This document shows positions 12,130 to 25,460 of a DNA stretch of 64,000 nt, piece by piece (position 1 is the stretch's first letter; each line of letters begins with the position of its first letter). Source of the stretch: Populus alba (lineage: Eukaryota; Streptophyta; Magnoliopsida; Malpighiales; Salicaceae); NCBI RefSeq assembly GCF_005239225.2, contig NC_133295.1:5704001-5768000 (forward strand), read 5' to 3'. The notes under the pieces are model-generated. The model was given only the letters and a program-made list of their open reading frames with translations, did no database searches and had not been told where the DNA came from. The translations under genes were made by a program, and so were the position numbers.

Positions 12130-14560
12130 ATACTAGCTCATTGTCCCGTGTTATGCCACAAATCATAGTAAAATTTCTTTTAAGTGAAAAAAATCTAGAT
12201 ATTGGTAAAGTGTCTTTCAAAAATAATGATAATTTTAATTATAAATTGAATGATATTCCAAACTATTATTGAGATGAAAAAAATATTTGTTCCACCTTGA
12301 TTAGTTGGGCTGATATGTGAATCTTGTAGGGATAATTTTGAAAAAACAAAATCTGGAAAGCTCAATCCTAAAATAACTTAATATTAAAAAATAAAATCAG
12401 TGAAAAACAATATTTAATTAAAATAATATAATGAACTTTAGTCAAACTAAATCTACCAACTTAACTCAACTTATCATTAACAACAAAATGTGAAATTATA
12501 TTCTTTTATGTTTAAGTTAAATAAATAAATAAAAAATCATCGATAACAAATGGTAAAATTGTATATATTTTTTAAATCGAGGGACATAAAAAGTATTAAA
12601 CATAAACAAAAGAAAAACAAATAATACCTTGGATGCCACATATCAACTTGTCAAACTACTACCCAAATAATGAATTCAATTGGATTCAATAATTTCTTTT
12701 ATCAATTTTTTTTAAAATCAAATATTAAATAGAAAAAAAAAAAAAAAAAAAAAGCTCATGAGCAGGGGCTATTCAACCTAGCTAGCACATTTGGACCCAT
12801 CTTGTTTTTTTTTTTTTCAATTTTCTTAAAGAGGTGGATCATTTTAAAAAAAAATATAATAGACAATGCATTGTCTACTTTCTATAGTTTTCTGGAAAAT
12901 CGAGGGTTTGGTTCTTTTCAATTTAAAAATCATTTTTAATCAAAAACTCCTAAAATACACTGTAAACACCTTGATAAATCTATCCATGACCATTAAAAAT
13001 GAAAAATATCTCAAAAATCAAAATCAATTTCAAGCCAAAATGATTCTCATGATTAGATCTACTTTCTTAGGAAAAGAAAAGGAAAAAAAAAAAAACATCT
13101 AGGTCAAACTACCCTTATGAAATGGAATCCATTAACATCAAAATGACATTTATGCTAGCACATTGTCCAACACTACACAAAAAAGAAAAACTTGACCAAA
13201 CAAAAAATAATCTAGGTACTTGTAATGTGTTTTTTAAAGAAATAAAAATAATTTATCCATGATTTTAAAATCATATGCATATTAGACGATATTTTTATAA
13301 ACATTAAGAAGAAAACACATTGGATCAATCTAAATTATTCCGGGTTGACATGTGAAAGTTATGGGTATAATCTTGAAAGAAACAAACTAGGAATCTAAAT
13401 CTCGATTTAAATTAATGTTAAATGATAAAATTGATAAAAAAAAAAAAGACTCAAGTGAACTTGAGTCAACCAACCAAACTCTTGATGCAAGTCATGCATG
13501 CAACCAAATCAATAAATTTTTTATTTTATAGGTTATTTTTCATTTAATAGATTTACATCACAATAAAGCGAATGCGATATTTTATAATGAAATAATTTTT
13601 AAAATAAAAAACATGATAGATGCATGAGATTGAGACAACAAAAGCAAATCGTTGATAACAAAGGTGAAACAATATTTTTTTAAAAAAATTTAAGTTAATT
13701 AAAAGAAAAGATCATCAATAATAAGGTGAAATTATAATTTTTTTTAAAATAAAAATGAGGAACTACATATTAAAAATAAATAAATAAATAAATTGAATGT
13801 TGAGGCTTAACTTGTCAAACTTGAGATTCAGATCATGGAACTAACTACATAAAAAAATTTTGTATCTAAATAAAGGGCCATAAAAGGCCCAACAACATTG
13901 GCATATACCCCAATGCACATGGCCTCTAGAAGAAACAGCCCAAACGTATGGGCCTTTAAGCCTAAGTCCACAAGCCTAATGTATTTTTTTCTCATTTAAA
14001 TGAGCGGATGACATATTTTTCTAAAAAAAATATAGAGATGACAGGTCACACACCAAGGAAAATAAAACATCATCTCCTAGCCTAGATTCCAACAACCACT
14101 ATAATGGCTGAAAAATCAGGGCTATGAGCTTTTAACCCACTAAACCTATTTTTCAACCTATTCAAAGCTAAAATACCTAAAAACTTGTTCTAGAACATGT
14201 AGAAACCAATTTAACAACCCAATAAACTCAAAAAATAGCTAAAATAACAAATTAAAACCGAATAAATTTTCTTTTCCTTAACTTAGATTCATTTATTAGG
14301 TGAAATTAAGTCTTGAAATAATCACTATAAAACTCTATTCATTGAATATAATCTATTGACACTAATTTCAACCATTTTGGTGATCAGAATAGGTATAAAT
14401 GATGACTTTCTCTCTTTAAATTGAAATCAGATGAGCTTATCTCTCTCTTTTAACACAAAAGGATCGAAGAATGAGGGAGATGAATTTTGGTACCAAAATT
14501 AAATTTCTAAAATTTAAAGAGACCGATCACCTATAAACCAAAAAAGATGGGGGACTAAAG
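12130..14560. repeat. degenerate dispersed or tandem transposon remnants
   Basis: Two related blocks begin near 12132 (ACTAGCTCATTGTCCCGTG) and 13153 (GCTAGCACATTGTCCAACAC) and share order: an AAATAAT-rich stretch, a 'gacatgtgaa...gggataat.ttgaaa' segment, then an 'aaatctcaat...taaaatta' segment. They look like two old copies about 1 kb apart. No protein could be read. The rest is AT-rich non-coding. Confidence 0.4.
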
Positions 14561-16530
14561 TAAACTTTTTGTATGAAATTCAAAGCATCCATTTATGTTA
14601 CTGTCATTTTCATTTTGGTTCTCTGACTTTCAATCCAACCATTGCCCCTCCCCCCAAAAAAAATATGCAATTAGGTGCAAATTTGAACTCAAAAGGTCTC
14701 AATTATGCAAAAAACAAGTTTAAGGACCAAATTAAGATTTTTTATAAAAATCAACTATTTCAATCCATAATGATTTATGAGAAAGTGTATAGTAAAAATA
14801 GCTACAGTTAAAACCCAACATGTTTTAGTTATATATATGTCAGACGTTGAAATGACAGGTTTTAAGAGTATTTTGAGAGGTGGTGTTAGGAAGAAAATAG
14901 TTTTAGATAGATTAATTATAAAATTATGATTAAAGTTTAAGAGTCGCCACCTAATATTAAGGTTACTATGAAACCTAATGGTATGCGAAAGTTTGGGTAA
15001 GGAACTGGTTGTGCAAGGGAAAGACACATCACCCCTAGTGCACGCTACTCAAGGTAAGTTACATTGTTATTTGATTGTTTTTCTAGGTTAAGTTTCTATT
15101 TGTTGATCTTTTTCTAATGTCTAAGGTAGATCTCCCCTCGTGAGGGAATATCTATCTCATTGAGTGAAATCCAAACCATTCCAAAGTTTAAATTTTAACA
15201 TTGTATTTATTTTATATTTTGTATCTTTAATACCTGAGAGTGTACTTTATTGTGTAGTTTTACACCACCACATATTAAAGTCTACATCCAAACCTTAATA
15301 TAAAATGAACTTAATGATTGAACCAGATGATTAGTGAAGGATTTTTGACATTTGGGTCAAATTATAACGAATAATCATAAACTAGTTATAATATCAATTT
15401 TTTTTTTAATTTTTAAAACATTAGAAAAATGCAATTTTTTTTTTATGAAAACATGCTTGGAAAACTTGTAGGATTTGACCTTATGCATGAAAAAAAATTG
15501 TTATTTTTTGAAAAAATGAAATTAATTTAAAAATTTTGAGACTTTTTTTTTTAAAATTTTCAAAATTTTTTAAAAAAGTTTCAAAGAAAACTAAGTTTTA
15601 ATACTGAATCTGTATGTTACAGTGTAAATATATAGCCCGATAATATCCAAAATTGGTAGAAAAACATGCGAGAGAATCATAAATTTTTTGAAATAACCCT
15701 TGGAATTTTTTATTTTTTATTTTTTTATATAATATAATATTATTATTATATTGGGTTGGGCCTGACCTAGCCAATAGGGCTGAACCAAGCTAGGTATGGT
15801 TGGGCGAACTGGCATTCTAATAGATTTGACATTTTTTTCTTGTTTTTTACTAGGTTTGACCTAGGCCAGTGATATGGGCTGGACCCAGCCCAAACCTGCA
15901 TTTGTTATGGTCATTGCATGTAGAATGCAGTGGTTAGGGGGGTTTTGGAGGAGAAATAAAAGGGGAAAAGTTGCTTGGCTAGAGAAGGAGAGAGGCTGAA
16001 GGCATTCCTGATGTTCTAGTGAAGACCAACAAGTGGTTAATAGCAGCAACGATAGCTGAGGCGTGATTGACAAATTGACCAAAGTGGTGGCTGAGAGGGG
16101 GGAAAGAAAAACATGCTAGAGGGATGTTTGTTTTTTTCCTTCCAAAATTAGCTTCTGATTTCTCCTATCTTAGGCCATGAAATCCACCCCTATTTATAAG
16201 GGGTGGAAGAGGGATGTTTCATTTTTATTGGTGTCAAATCTTGCCCCTTGATTCGACTTGGAAGGATCCAACTATCGATTCAAAATGGCTATCATGGGAT
16301 GTCATATTTGTTGCAGGAAAGGGCTTGTTAGGTGGGACACTTTAAGGCGGTGCCACAATCACTGTGGTTTCAATCGGCCAGCATAGACCACACTGGGATA
16401 TAGTCAGATGTTAGGCCATTGCTTGCGTGTAAGATTTGTCTAATTTGGTAGAGAAATTAAGCATTACATGTCTTGGGAATGAGGCTACTTGAGCAACTTT
16501 TTAGTGAAGAGCTAAAAAAGAAGATGTAAA
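14561..16530. other. non-coding, transposon-like debris
   Basis: AT-rich DNA with a short G/C-richer island around 15760-16230 containing repeated GGGTTGGGC and GACCTAG(GC)C words. Stops in all frames and no recognisable domain; probably LTR-type remnants. Confidence 0.3.
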
Positions 16531-16539
16531 ATCAACCCC

Positions 16540-17160
16540 AAAACGGCGGTGTTTTGTTTAAGTTTATTTTAGTCCTTTGATTTCTGATTTCACTTAATTA
16601 TACTCTTGATTGGGTTTAAACTTTCAATTTTACCCCTGACAAACTTCAATTTCAACACTGGATTTTAGTGTCTTTTTCCTTTTGGTCTTTGGTTTTAGAT
16701 TTTTTTCAATTTAACCCCACATTGACCATTAAACTTTTAAATTTCTTCAATTTCACCAATGATTTCAGCCAATTAGGTCCCCCAGAGTTTGACACCTTTT
16801 AAAAATGATCCTTTGCTGCAAATTGCTTCAATTTAGCCCTTAATTGACCCCAACACTTTGATTTTCTTCAAATGTTACCCATAATTTCAATCAATTGACT
16901 TGATAAAAATTAAATTTGATCTTCTAAAATTTTAATTTTCTCAATTAAGCCCAAATTAAACTCCTAAACTTAATTTTTCACCAATTAAGCTTTTAATAAA
17001 ATTAATTTGACTCATTTAAAGTATAATTAAATCCTTACACCTAATTAAATCCTTTAATTAGACCTAAATTAGTTCTTAAATATAATTAAGCTTGAATTTG
17101 GCCCATGATTAAATCAAATTGACCTACTAAAAATCTAATTATATCCTTAGACTTAATTTT
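16540..17160 (-). repeat. degenerate short-unit repeat, LTR-retroelement style (minus orientation)
   Basis: Repeating pyrimidine-biased phrases such as TTCAATTTAGCCC, TTCAATTTTACCCC and TTTTCACCAATTAAGC at irregular 25-45 bp spacing. On the minus strand this reads as repeated GGGCTAAATTGAA-type words. The same word family appears in plus orientation near 25050-25450, 35000-35470 and 52440-52790. Confidence 0.5.
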
Positions 17161-17169
17161 CATGCAAAT

Positions 17170-18320
17170 TTGTCCAATAATCATGTAACTTGACCAAGCT
17201 GCAGCAGAAACATTCCCAATAGCAAGGTGAGCAAAGGACTGCTAGGTATTGTCATGAAACTAGGGATAATAAGGAGCTGTGTGACTGAAATTTGAGCACG
17301 GTTGGCAGCGGATATGGTGTTGTCCAGACCATTGTCCAACTAGAGAGCTTATGTTACGCCTATTCTGCTACCAATTGTTTGGCCTCCAGTTGGCAGCAGA
17401 TTGGCACTTATTCTGGTGATTGTAGCGATTTTTGTTGAGATGCCAATTGCCACGAGAACGCCCCCTGTTATGACTAAACTTTGAGCTATGATGAGACATA
17501 ACAAGATGAGCAGAAGGTTATGGTGTTGGCAGTTATGGTGGCTGCGATAGCAGAGATGAAGACAATAGAAAAGGATTAGCATTCATGAAATAAAGGGAGT
17601 TCTTATATAGAAATTCATTGGTAAGAAGGTGGCCATGAAGATTAGCATACGACAACAGTTTTGCCCTTGTTATAAGACTTATTACTAAGTCTTTGAACTC
17701 ATCACGAAGGCCATAAAACACATATAGATTAAAGTCTTTAAGAGACAGGCTGAATAACAGCAGCTAATTCATTAAATAATGTTTTGGCTTGCTGAATGTA
17801 TATTCTAATCGATGAGTCACCTTGCTGAAGATATCCATAGAGAGAGAGAGAGCAATGCACTAAAAATAAGTTGATCATGTTGCTTCCAATGAAGAAAAGA
17901 AAGGTTGATTGTAGAGGAAAAACCAATAGAACTGTAAAAAACATGAGATGAAGGACACAACATTGAGCCATAAATGAAGTGAAACACACTTTAACCAAGA
18001 AGATAAGGCTTCATCCGCATTCGCTAATAGAGATAATTTGTGTTCATAAGTTTCAACAAAATAATTTGGTGGGTGTTTGATAGAGCAATGAAACAATTCT
18101 TTTAAGGTTTGAAATGTTATCATCTCCTCGTTCTTAGAAGCCATTTGGATTTGGTCATAACTAGAATAATATCCATGAATGAGATTGCCTCATGTCTTAT
18201 GGTAGCATCAACCATTATTTTGATAATGGAGAGTTGAATATGATTGTCAAGGACAAGCATTTTGAGATCTCTAAATTCTATAGAAACATGAATTTGACCA
18301 TTTTTCTCCATCTAAACTAT
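17170..18320 (-). pseudogene. broken Copia-type retrotransposon gag fragment
   Basis: Reading from 18311 downwards, segments of a plant Copia gag appear in different frames: EYTHKLSLLANADEALSSW-like sequence near 18020, then IYIQQAKTLFNELAAVIQPV and FNLYVFYGLRDEFKDLVISL around 17640-17830, then ANLHGHLLTNEFLYKNS. Beyond about 17480 an Arg/Asn/His-rich stretch and a decayed zinc-knuckle region can be glimpsed. Stops and frameshifts break it several times. No protease, integrase or reverse transcriptase follows, and no flanking LTR pair was seen. It is an orphan remnant of an LTR retrotransposon, not a working gene. Confidence 0.75.
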
Positions 18321-18830
18321 ATTTAAGATTTGTATAGGAATAAAACCCATTTAAATAAATTTATTAACTTCATTCTTAATTTGCAAGATAAATTGAGGGT
18401 GAAAGCAACATTCATCTTACTTGATAGGCTTCACCCTTTTACTTACCACTAGATGATGAACTCTCACCTTGGGTTCTAGGCTTGTCATCTCTTCACATGT
18501 TTGTGTAAACACATCTTGGTACTCCTTTAGAATTTATATGTAAGTTTTTTTTTTTCTTAAATGATAACTTTGTATTTATTATTTTTGTTGTATGTATGTT
18601 ATTTGAGAAATCCAACAATAAGTTGGTTGAGAATATGTTCTTGATAAAATTTATTATATGATTTTCTAAAGTAGCAGGAATATGATAAGAACTCCGTCTT
18701 TATGAACATAAAAGTGGCATTACTTCTAACAAAAGTTTAGATTTTTATTATAATTCATGAAGACAAGATTAACATATATGCTAAAGTAGTTATAAACCAT
18801 GTTAACAATTTTGATATAGTCTTTAGAGTG
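18321..18830. other. non-coding, no feature recognised
   Basis: AT-rich sequence between the gag remnant and the tandem duplication. Nothing supported on either strand. Confidence 0.4.
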
Positions 18831-19186
18831 CATAATATTATACTACATAAAAAAGTTATGGTTTAATCGGAGAATATTAGTAGAATTTAAGTACTTAAAT
18901 TGAGAAATATCTTCAATTGTACGTATAATATTATCAAGTAAAAGATATATATTAAAATATAATTTGAGATTATAGAATAGTTTGTAATTAATATATGTAA
19001 ACATATCCCACATCCCACATAATATTATAGCACATGAAAAAATTATGGTTTAATATGAGAATATTAGTAGAATTTAAGTGTTTAAATTGAGAAATATCTT
19101 CAATTGTAAGTATTATATTATCAAGAAAAAGATATATATTAAAATATAATTTGAGATTATAGAATGTATGTAAACATATCCCACAT
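18831..19186. repeat. tandem duplication, two copies, 187 bp period
   Basis: Copy 1 starts CATAATATTATACTACATAA at 18831 and copy 2 starts CATAATATTATAGCACATGA at 19018. Both continue through AATATTAGTAGAATTTAAGT, then AATATCTTCAATTGTA, then AGATATATATTAAAATATAA, ending with AAACATATCCCACAT. Copy 1 has an extra ~17 bp near its end. The close match implies a fairly recent local duplication. Confidence 0.9.
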
Positions 19187-20414
19187 AAAAAATAAACTCT
19201 CCCCTCTAAAGTTTTTATAAAAACGAACTTCTATATAGTACTATAATAACTTGTACCGAGTATCATAAGTTTATGGAACCTATTTTGTGAGCTTCATAGA
19301 ATGTATGCATGTGCTTGTGTATATATGCGAATTTGTGCGCATGTATGTCAAATATTGGCATTTGAAACTAAAAAGTTGAAAATAATAATTAAAATTATTT
19401 TTGAAAGTTATTCAATTTATTTAAAAAGAAAACACTTATTTATTAGTGTTATTTTAGTTTCTATAAATATTTTTTTTTATTACGCTATGCCAACTAATTC
19501 TCCTTCTATTTTTTTTTTTTCAATGATAAAAGGGTATAGTTAGAATTAATTTATATGTCATTTGAGCCTCTTTTTTTGACGATATTAAAAGTGCTCTTCG
19601 AGGTTATTTTGATGCATTTAGAGAGATAAATTCCTTCATGCGTTAGTCTTATGATTTGAACTCGGAAGTCAAAGGAATGTTCATATTACATCCTTAAAAC
19701 ACCACATCAATCCTATAAAACTTCCTGTCTTTTCTTCAGATTCTTAAAACAGTCTAAGTACATGAATGTGTACTAAAAGTAAGTTTCTCACTGCTCTAAA
19801 AGCCTATTTCAATATATTGTTTTTTTATTTTTAATTTTTTATCCTGAACTTAATTTCTCTAAAGGAATCCATCAAGTACAAATGGCTTCATAGTTAGGAA
19901 TTTCAAATGTCCTACATTGTAAAACTTGCACCGGCGCATGCATTACTCTCTTAAACTTGTTATCATTGTCAATAATGGCATGCATGGTTACATAAGCCAT
20001 GCATGGAAAAGAGGGATCGGAATTTGATCGACAAAATAATGCATCGAGTAACAAGGTTGGCCTTAATTTAGAAGAAAAGATTTATGAAATCCTTAATTTT
20101 TATTGAACTAACAGGTGGAAGAGTTGTGAAGCGGAACATGAACATAACAGGAACGAAGAACCAGGGATTTTCCTTCATTTCGACATTGAATTACAAGTAC
20201 TCCACCAACTTGACACTCGAACGTTTGGAGACCTTTCCCCGACTTCACAAACATATACGAAAGGTTCCCAACTTGTACAATATCTAACTACAACATTTAA
20301 CAGTGATAACAGCATTATTCTTGGGTATGAGCTTTGTGTTCTGAGTCACAATTTGAATACCCCTCTTGAACATTAACAGAAAAGTGTGTGTTAGTTTCAA
20401 CTTTAATCATAGTT
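19187..20414. other. intergenic, 3' flank of the NAC gene
   Basis: No conserved coding sequence seen. The part nearest 20414 should include the 3' UTR of the minus-strand NAC gene. Confidence 0.4.
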
Positions 20415-22752
20415 TTACCAATTAATGGAGTCCAAACTGAATGGTTGCTCCTGCTGTGGCTGTGGCGCTGAGTCTAAAACCTTAGAAGAAGAAGCTTGGA
20501 AATTTGAACCTAAATCAGCCCCGAACTCATGAGGGATCCCATTTGTCAGAAACGAGTAATTTGTAGTTGTAGCTTCTCTTTGTTGATAACTCCTGAGTTG
20601 CAATGCTTTGAGCAGCAAGGAATTCATGGTAAGGTTTGTGCTTAGCAATCCTGAAGGCCATGAGAGTGAAGGGAGAGTTGCTGCTTCTCTTGCTGCAGCC
20701 CAATTCACGTGCGAGTCCATATTTACATTGCTTTCGTTGTTGTAACTGTGTGCTAAAATGTTATTGAATCCACTGGATGAATTGGCAATATCTCCGAACT
20801 TATCATTGACAATTGAGTTTGTATCACATGGAGACCCTAGAGATTGCTGAGGTGATGGTTCCTGCTGTGGTTTTTTGACTTCTGTGCTCTTCTGAAAAAC
20901 CCTACAAACTACCCATTCCTCCTGTGAGAATGATCAGTCAAGAAATTAGCTAGCCTTATGAACCACGACCACATAGAAAATGGAATGATAATAAACGTGT
21001 AAAGATTGAAATGTCGAGCACGTATTCATTACCTTTGTGGACTTGAAAGGATGCTTGTCTTCTAGCCTGTACTCATGCATAACCCAGTTACTTTTCTCAC
21101 CCCTTGGGGCCCTACCCCTGTAGAACACTAGGGTTTTCTTCATTCCTACCAGCACTCCAGCACGGAAGATTTCCTTGTCTTTCCCTGTGGTTTTCCAGTA
21201 GCCTGCTTCTGTGGCTCTGTTGGTTCGGAGTCCAGTTGGGTATTTTCTGTCTCTCAAGCTAAAGAAGTACCATTCTTTCTCTCCCATGGACGCCTTGCCT
21301 GTACAATATGCATGTTAATTTAGAATCACTCCTTTTGGCTTTTCTTTCGGTCTCATTTGATTTCTTCCATTGTAGAAGAATCAACAATGGCTACAAATAC
21401 GATGAGATAGGAAAATCAATGCTTAATTGATAATGAAAAAAACCAAATTTTGACTGCATACTTGTGCCACCAATGTTAGCGATGAAATCATGGAAATCAT
21501 TGAAATATCCTCTTTTTTTTTTATTTTTGGTTGAGCATTTGATTCGAAATTAAGGATCTTGTTAACAGAAGGAAAAAAGAAAGAAAGAAAAACAAGATAT
21601 AAGGAATAGTTTGTGGTTTATTTAAGTAGTGGAATGTCTCCTCTATTTAATGAAGCTTCATGTTTGAATTCAAATGAGTATACTTGTTTGAGAAGAATAG
21701 TGAATAAAACAATGAAGTGAGAATTGAGTTCAGAATAGCCGAGAGGCAAATATATCAAAGTTTAAGGGAGAATTACTGTTAATTAAAAAAAGACAAAAAT
21801 CAATAAGTAGTGGAATTTCAAATTTAATGACAAAAGTGGTGCTGTGAATATTTTGAACTCTTGAGAAATGTAAATTTATCTTGTTTTGATTTTTTTTATG
21901 GTAATATATTCTTGTATTCGTCAAGTTCTTCAAAATAGTAAAACATATATGATTCGATTTGTATTCTATATCATCATCTAGCGTTTGGCTCTCATAAAAG
22001 ATCTAAAAAAAAAAAAAAATTGTGAACAAGAATTAATCCAATCTTCTATGTATACACATAAACACCCTTTAGGACATATACAATGTTGTCACAACTTCCA
22101 GTTTTCAAGGGGATAGTCCAGGCTTCTCAGCATGGCAGTGATCGTATAAGGTTTAATACCTATCTTCTATGTATACACATACACACCCTTTAGGACAAGT
22201 TGACTAATTTAGAGACAATGTTACTTTTACGTCAACTTTCTCGACTACAGAATTGACAAGTGATTAGTTAAGAAACGGAAGAGGTAGAGGTAGATAACGT
22301 GTCCAAATACTGTAAAAAATAAAAAGGATTATTTTATCGCTTTTTGGAATTTTCCACGGCCGACCTTTTCCTTTCCCATTCCTCGTTTTTGACAAAATGG
22401 TAGAATTAATCACGTACGGCCTTGCTTAGAAATAATTGTACAATGACAATTACCCAAGAAATTTCTCAAAGTGATTAAATTCATGGACAACTTATTTGAT
22501 GCTCCAGAATCCAAACACTAGAAGCATAAATGGAGAACTGCAGACAAAAGCAGGAAGAAAAACTTTGAAACATGCATAATAATGATGATGATGATTACCT
22601 GGGAGATCCCAAGGTTCACACTTGTTGAGATCAACATCTACCATGGCTTTGGAGGTGAAACTGGTGTCTGATACCTTGCGTGTTAGATAACATGTAATGA
22701 GCTCTTCATCTGTTGGATGGAACCTGAATCCAGGAGGAAGATTTTCCTCCAT
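20415..22752 (-). CDS. NAC-domain transcription factor (NAM/CUC-like clade)
   Basis: Three exons, 22752-22599, 21298-21033 and 20921-20415, encode 308 aa with GT-AG introns. The NAC DNA-binding domain covers residues 1 to about 155: subdomain A ([19 protein letters not shown]), B ([15 protein letters not shown]), C ([20 protein letters not shown], then [16 protein letters not shown]), D ([29 protein letters not shown]) and E ([11 protein letters not shown]). The C-terminal half is a low-complexity Ser/Asn/Gln-rich transactivation-type region with a conserved-looking block ([15 protein letters not shown]) and ends DSINW. NAC proteins bind CGT-containing promoters in the nucleus and control organ boundaries, senescence or wall formation. 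The sequence resembles NAM/CUC3/ANAC058-type members. I used the ATG at 22752; an upstream TTG in the same frame is unlikely to be used. No good miR164 site is visible. Confidence 0.93.
22041..22198. repeat. ~35 bp direct repeat in NAC intron 1
   Basis: ATCTTCTATGTATACACATA followed by (a/c)acaccctttaggaca occurs at 22041 and again at 22162, 121 bp apart, with one mismatch. It lies in the first intron of the NAC gene. Confidence 0.85.
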
Positions 22753-22880
22753 TTTCAAGCACTAGCTAGCTAAGAGCAAACAAGAAAATATGGAAACCCT
22801 AGACAGAACACGGATCGGATGATGCTTGCAAACAAAGCCTTATAACATCAACAAGAAGAGCAAGCAAAGGGAGCTGGTCC

Positions 22881-22892
22881 TTTTATATATAG
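22881..22892 (-). promoter_or_regulatory. TATA box of the NAC gene
   Basis: On the minus strand the sequence reads CTATATATAAAA, a close match to the plant TATA consensus. It lies about 130 bp upstream of the NAC start codon, which would leave a leader of roughly 100 nt. It is the only strong TATA-like site this close to the start. Confidence 0.55.
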
Positions 22893-22899
22893 ATCTTCC

Positions 22900-24860
22900 T
22901 TCAAGAAGAAGCAGGATCGACTTGGCAGTCCATTTTTTTATCCTGATAATTACAGCTAACACGTTGACAAAGATGGTGCATGGAAATCTTGATTTTCTTA
23001 TGCTGCCTAATTCTCCAAAATGCCATCATCGTGCGAGGGCTAGAAAAATGGTTTGCCAAACTGTCACTAGGGTTGTAACAATATTACAGGAAAACCTAGC
23101 ATTTCTGGTATTGACCATGATGAAGACACGAAGAACTGGCATGTATTGACTTAGCTCTGTGGCGAAAATTTGTGCACGAGGGTTGAGCCTTGGTTACACC
23201 AGATTTGTTTATACGTTTCTTGTCCAACCACCTTCACCCATTTCTACCCGCCCAGCTCTTGACCAATCAACGGGAACATAAGGTCTTCACTACTACACCA
23301 ATTAATATATTTTCTACACTTGCCCGTCCTTGCATCATATCTCTGCATGTTTATGTGAAATGGGAGTGTTTAGGGTTTTTTTTTTTTAGTAAATTATCGC
23401 TTAAGAAATTTAATATATATTAATCGTGGCCACATCAAACATAAATACCCATGATGATTGTTGTTAAGAAAAAAAAAAGATGACAATTTGTTATTAATTG
23501 GAAGCAAGATTTGTCATCACTTTTCACGCGATAGGTATAAATACAGGGAACCACAGCTTTTTTTAAATAATGAGGTGATCTAATCCAGTTTGAGAATTGA
23601 GATTATATATATAGCTACTAGGCTATATAAAACAGAATGAGAAATGTTTATTATCCATCATATTATGTTTATTATAAATTAGTTTTTAGAATAATACTAA
23701 TCCTTTAACACCCTTGACTCATTGTAATTTCAATTTTAATTAAACAGTGGTGCTAGAGAAATTAATGATTATTCAGGATAATGTAGTAAAATGTTAACCC
23801 ACACGAATAAATCAAGAGGTATAGTTTTGACAACATATATGAAGAGTGTTGGTTCCAAGTCTATCTATTAATTGAGGTTCTAAAATATAATTTATATTAT
23901 TTTCTAACAATAAGTGAAAAATCTTTACACTATATTATGCTTAATTTTTTATCAAATAGATGAGGTCCTTATATTATTTTGTGTTTAATTTTTTTTATTA
24001 AAGATTCAAACTTGTAACCACTTAATTATCAAAGTCCTGATACCATATTAAAAAAACTAATTCATTACAATAACTTAAATTATTAGATAAGATCTTAAGA
24101 ATATAATCTATATTATTAGATCTCAAAATATAATTTATATTATTTTTTAATTTCAATTCTTGTAGGCTATCAAGCATGAACCTCTTCCTAGTAGCAAGGA
24201 CTCTCGTTGATTCAATATTTTATGTAAATCATTACAATTAATCTGACACTGTGAAAGATTGGCAGTGATGTCCAAAAAAAGTATCGGTATCCCACAACTT
24301 TTAAAACTAAGAATTACGTACATACTACAATTATCATAGTCATATATAATTTCGTTGATGAGACTACATTAAGATCTTATATATATACATGACTGCTTCA
24401 GATCTTGATGCATGCTATTGTATTTATTTAAATATATGTGGACGAAGGTTACAAAGAGTGGTTAAAATGGTCACCAAACCAGGCGACTGTATCTTTGGTA
24501 AGAATTTCTGTTGGATCTTTCCTTCATTCTTCCCTTTTGTCATCGAAACCCTATCAATTTCAATCCTAACAAGAACAACTTCTAAACTTTGATTATATTT
24601 CCCCCACGAAGAAAATTAATTATCCATTTTTTTATGCAGCCTGGCACGTCGGCATCTGCGGGATTTGATTTTTGTGGAAAGGAAAGTGTCTAGGTGCTCC
24701 TGGCTATAAACATAAACGCACAGAAGAAGACCTTGGTATATCGAATCATCAAACTGAACGCCACTGTTGCAGGGAATATCTCCGCGAGTTAAAGGGTGGA
24801 AATATAGAACAAAGAATTACCATCTACAAAATACCGAGAGTTCAAAAATTAAGAGTTTAA
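22900..24860. other. NAC upstream region, no gene recognised
   Basis: Promoter-proximal and intergenic DNA. A few short open frames occur on the plus strand (for example 22826-23149 and 24389-24860), but none shows a domain or homologous pattern and codon use looks random. Confidence 0.4.
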
Positions 24861-25460
24861 TTTTGATTGATGAAAGTCCTGTTAAGAGGAAAATTTTAAT
24901 TTGAGAAGAAAATTTTAAAATTAGATGTTTAATAACTCAATTGAGATTTTTCTAGGTTTAATTTAATTTATTGAAAGCTTAATTATAAGGAAAATTGGTT
25001 TTTAGATTCAATTTGGGCTTTAATTGAAAAGAATTGAAGTGTGGGGGTTGAATTGCAATGTTGAAAAGCTAACTTGGTCAAATTAAGGGCTTAATTGTAC
25101 AAATATTAAAGTTTGATAGGCAATTAAGGACTTGATTGAAGAAATTCAAAACCAATAACTAAATTGTAAAAGATACGAGGCTTCAAAGACTTAAATCGAC
25201 AAAATCAAGGGTCAAATTAAAACAATTGAAAGTTTAATTGTTAATTGAGGGTCATTTTGCATAAAATCAAGAACCAATGACCTAATTAAAAAAATGTACT
25301 GAACTTTAAGGCTAGCAATTGAGTTTGACGAGGGTGGAATTAAATGAGATTAAAAGCTGAGAGACAATCACTTGTGCAATTAAAAAAAATTAGAAGAATA
25401 GGAATTTAAGTGAAAATTCTCAAAATCCAAATTAAAAACCCTATTTTTAGAGTTTAACCT
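24861..25460 (+). repeat. degenerate short-unit repeat, LTR-retroelement style (plus orientation)
   Basis: Repeated phrases built on CAATTAAGGGCTTAATTG, GGTCAAATTAAAACAATTGA and GACTTGATTGAAG at irregular spacing. It is the same word family as the minus-orientation block at 16540-17160, reading the opposite way. No coding potential. Confidence 0.5.

Noticed and set aside
20685..20715. Possible miR164 target site in the last NAC exon
   Set aside because: Only the CACGTGC core matches; the part that should pair with the 5' half of the miRNA has many mismatches.
24389..24860. Two adjacent short open frames upstream of the NAC gene
   Set aside because: No domain, no shared frame and no plausible splice junction joining them.
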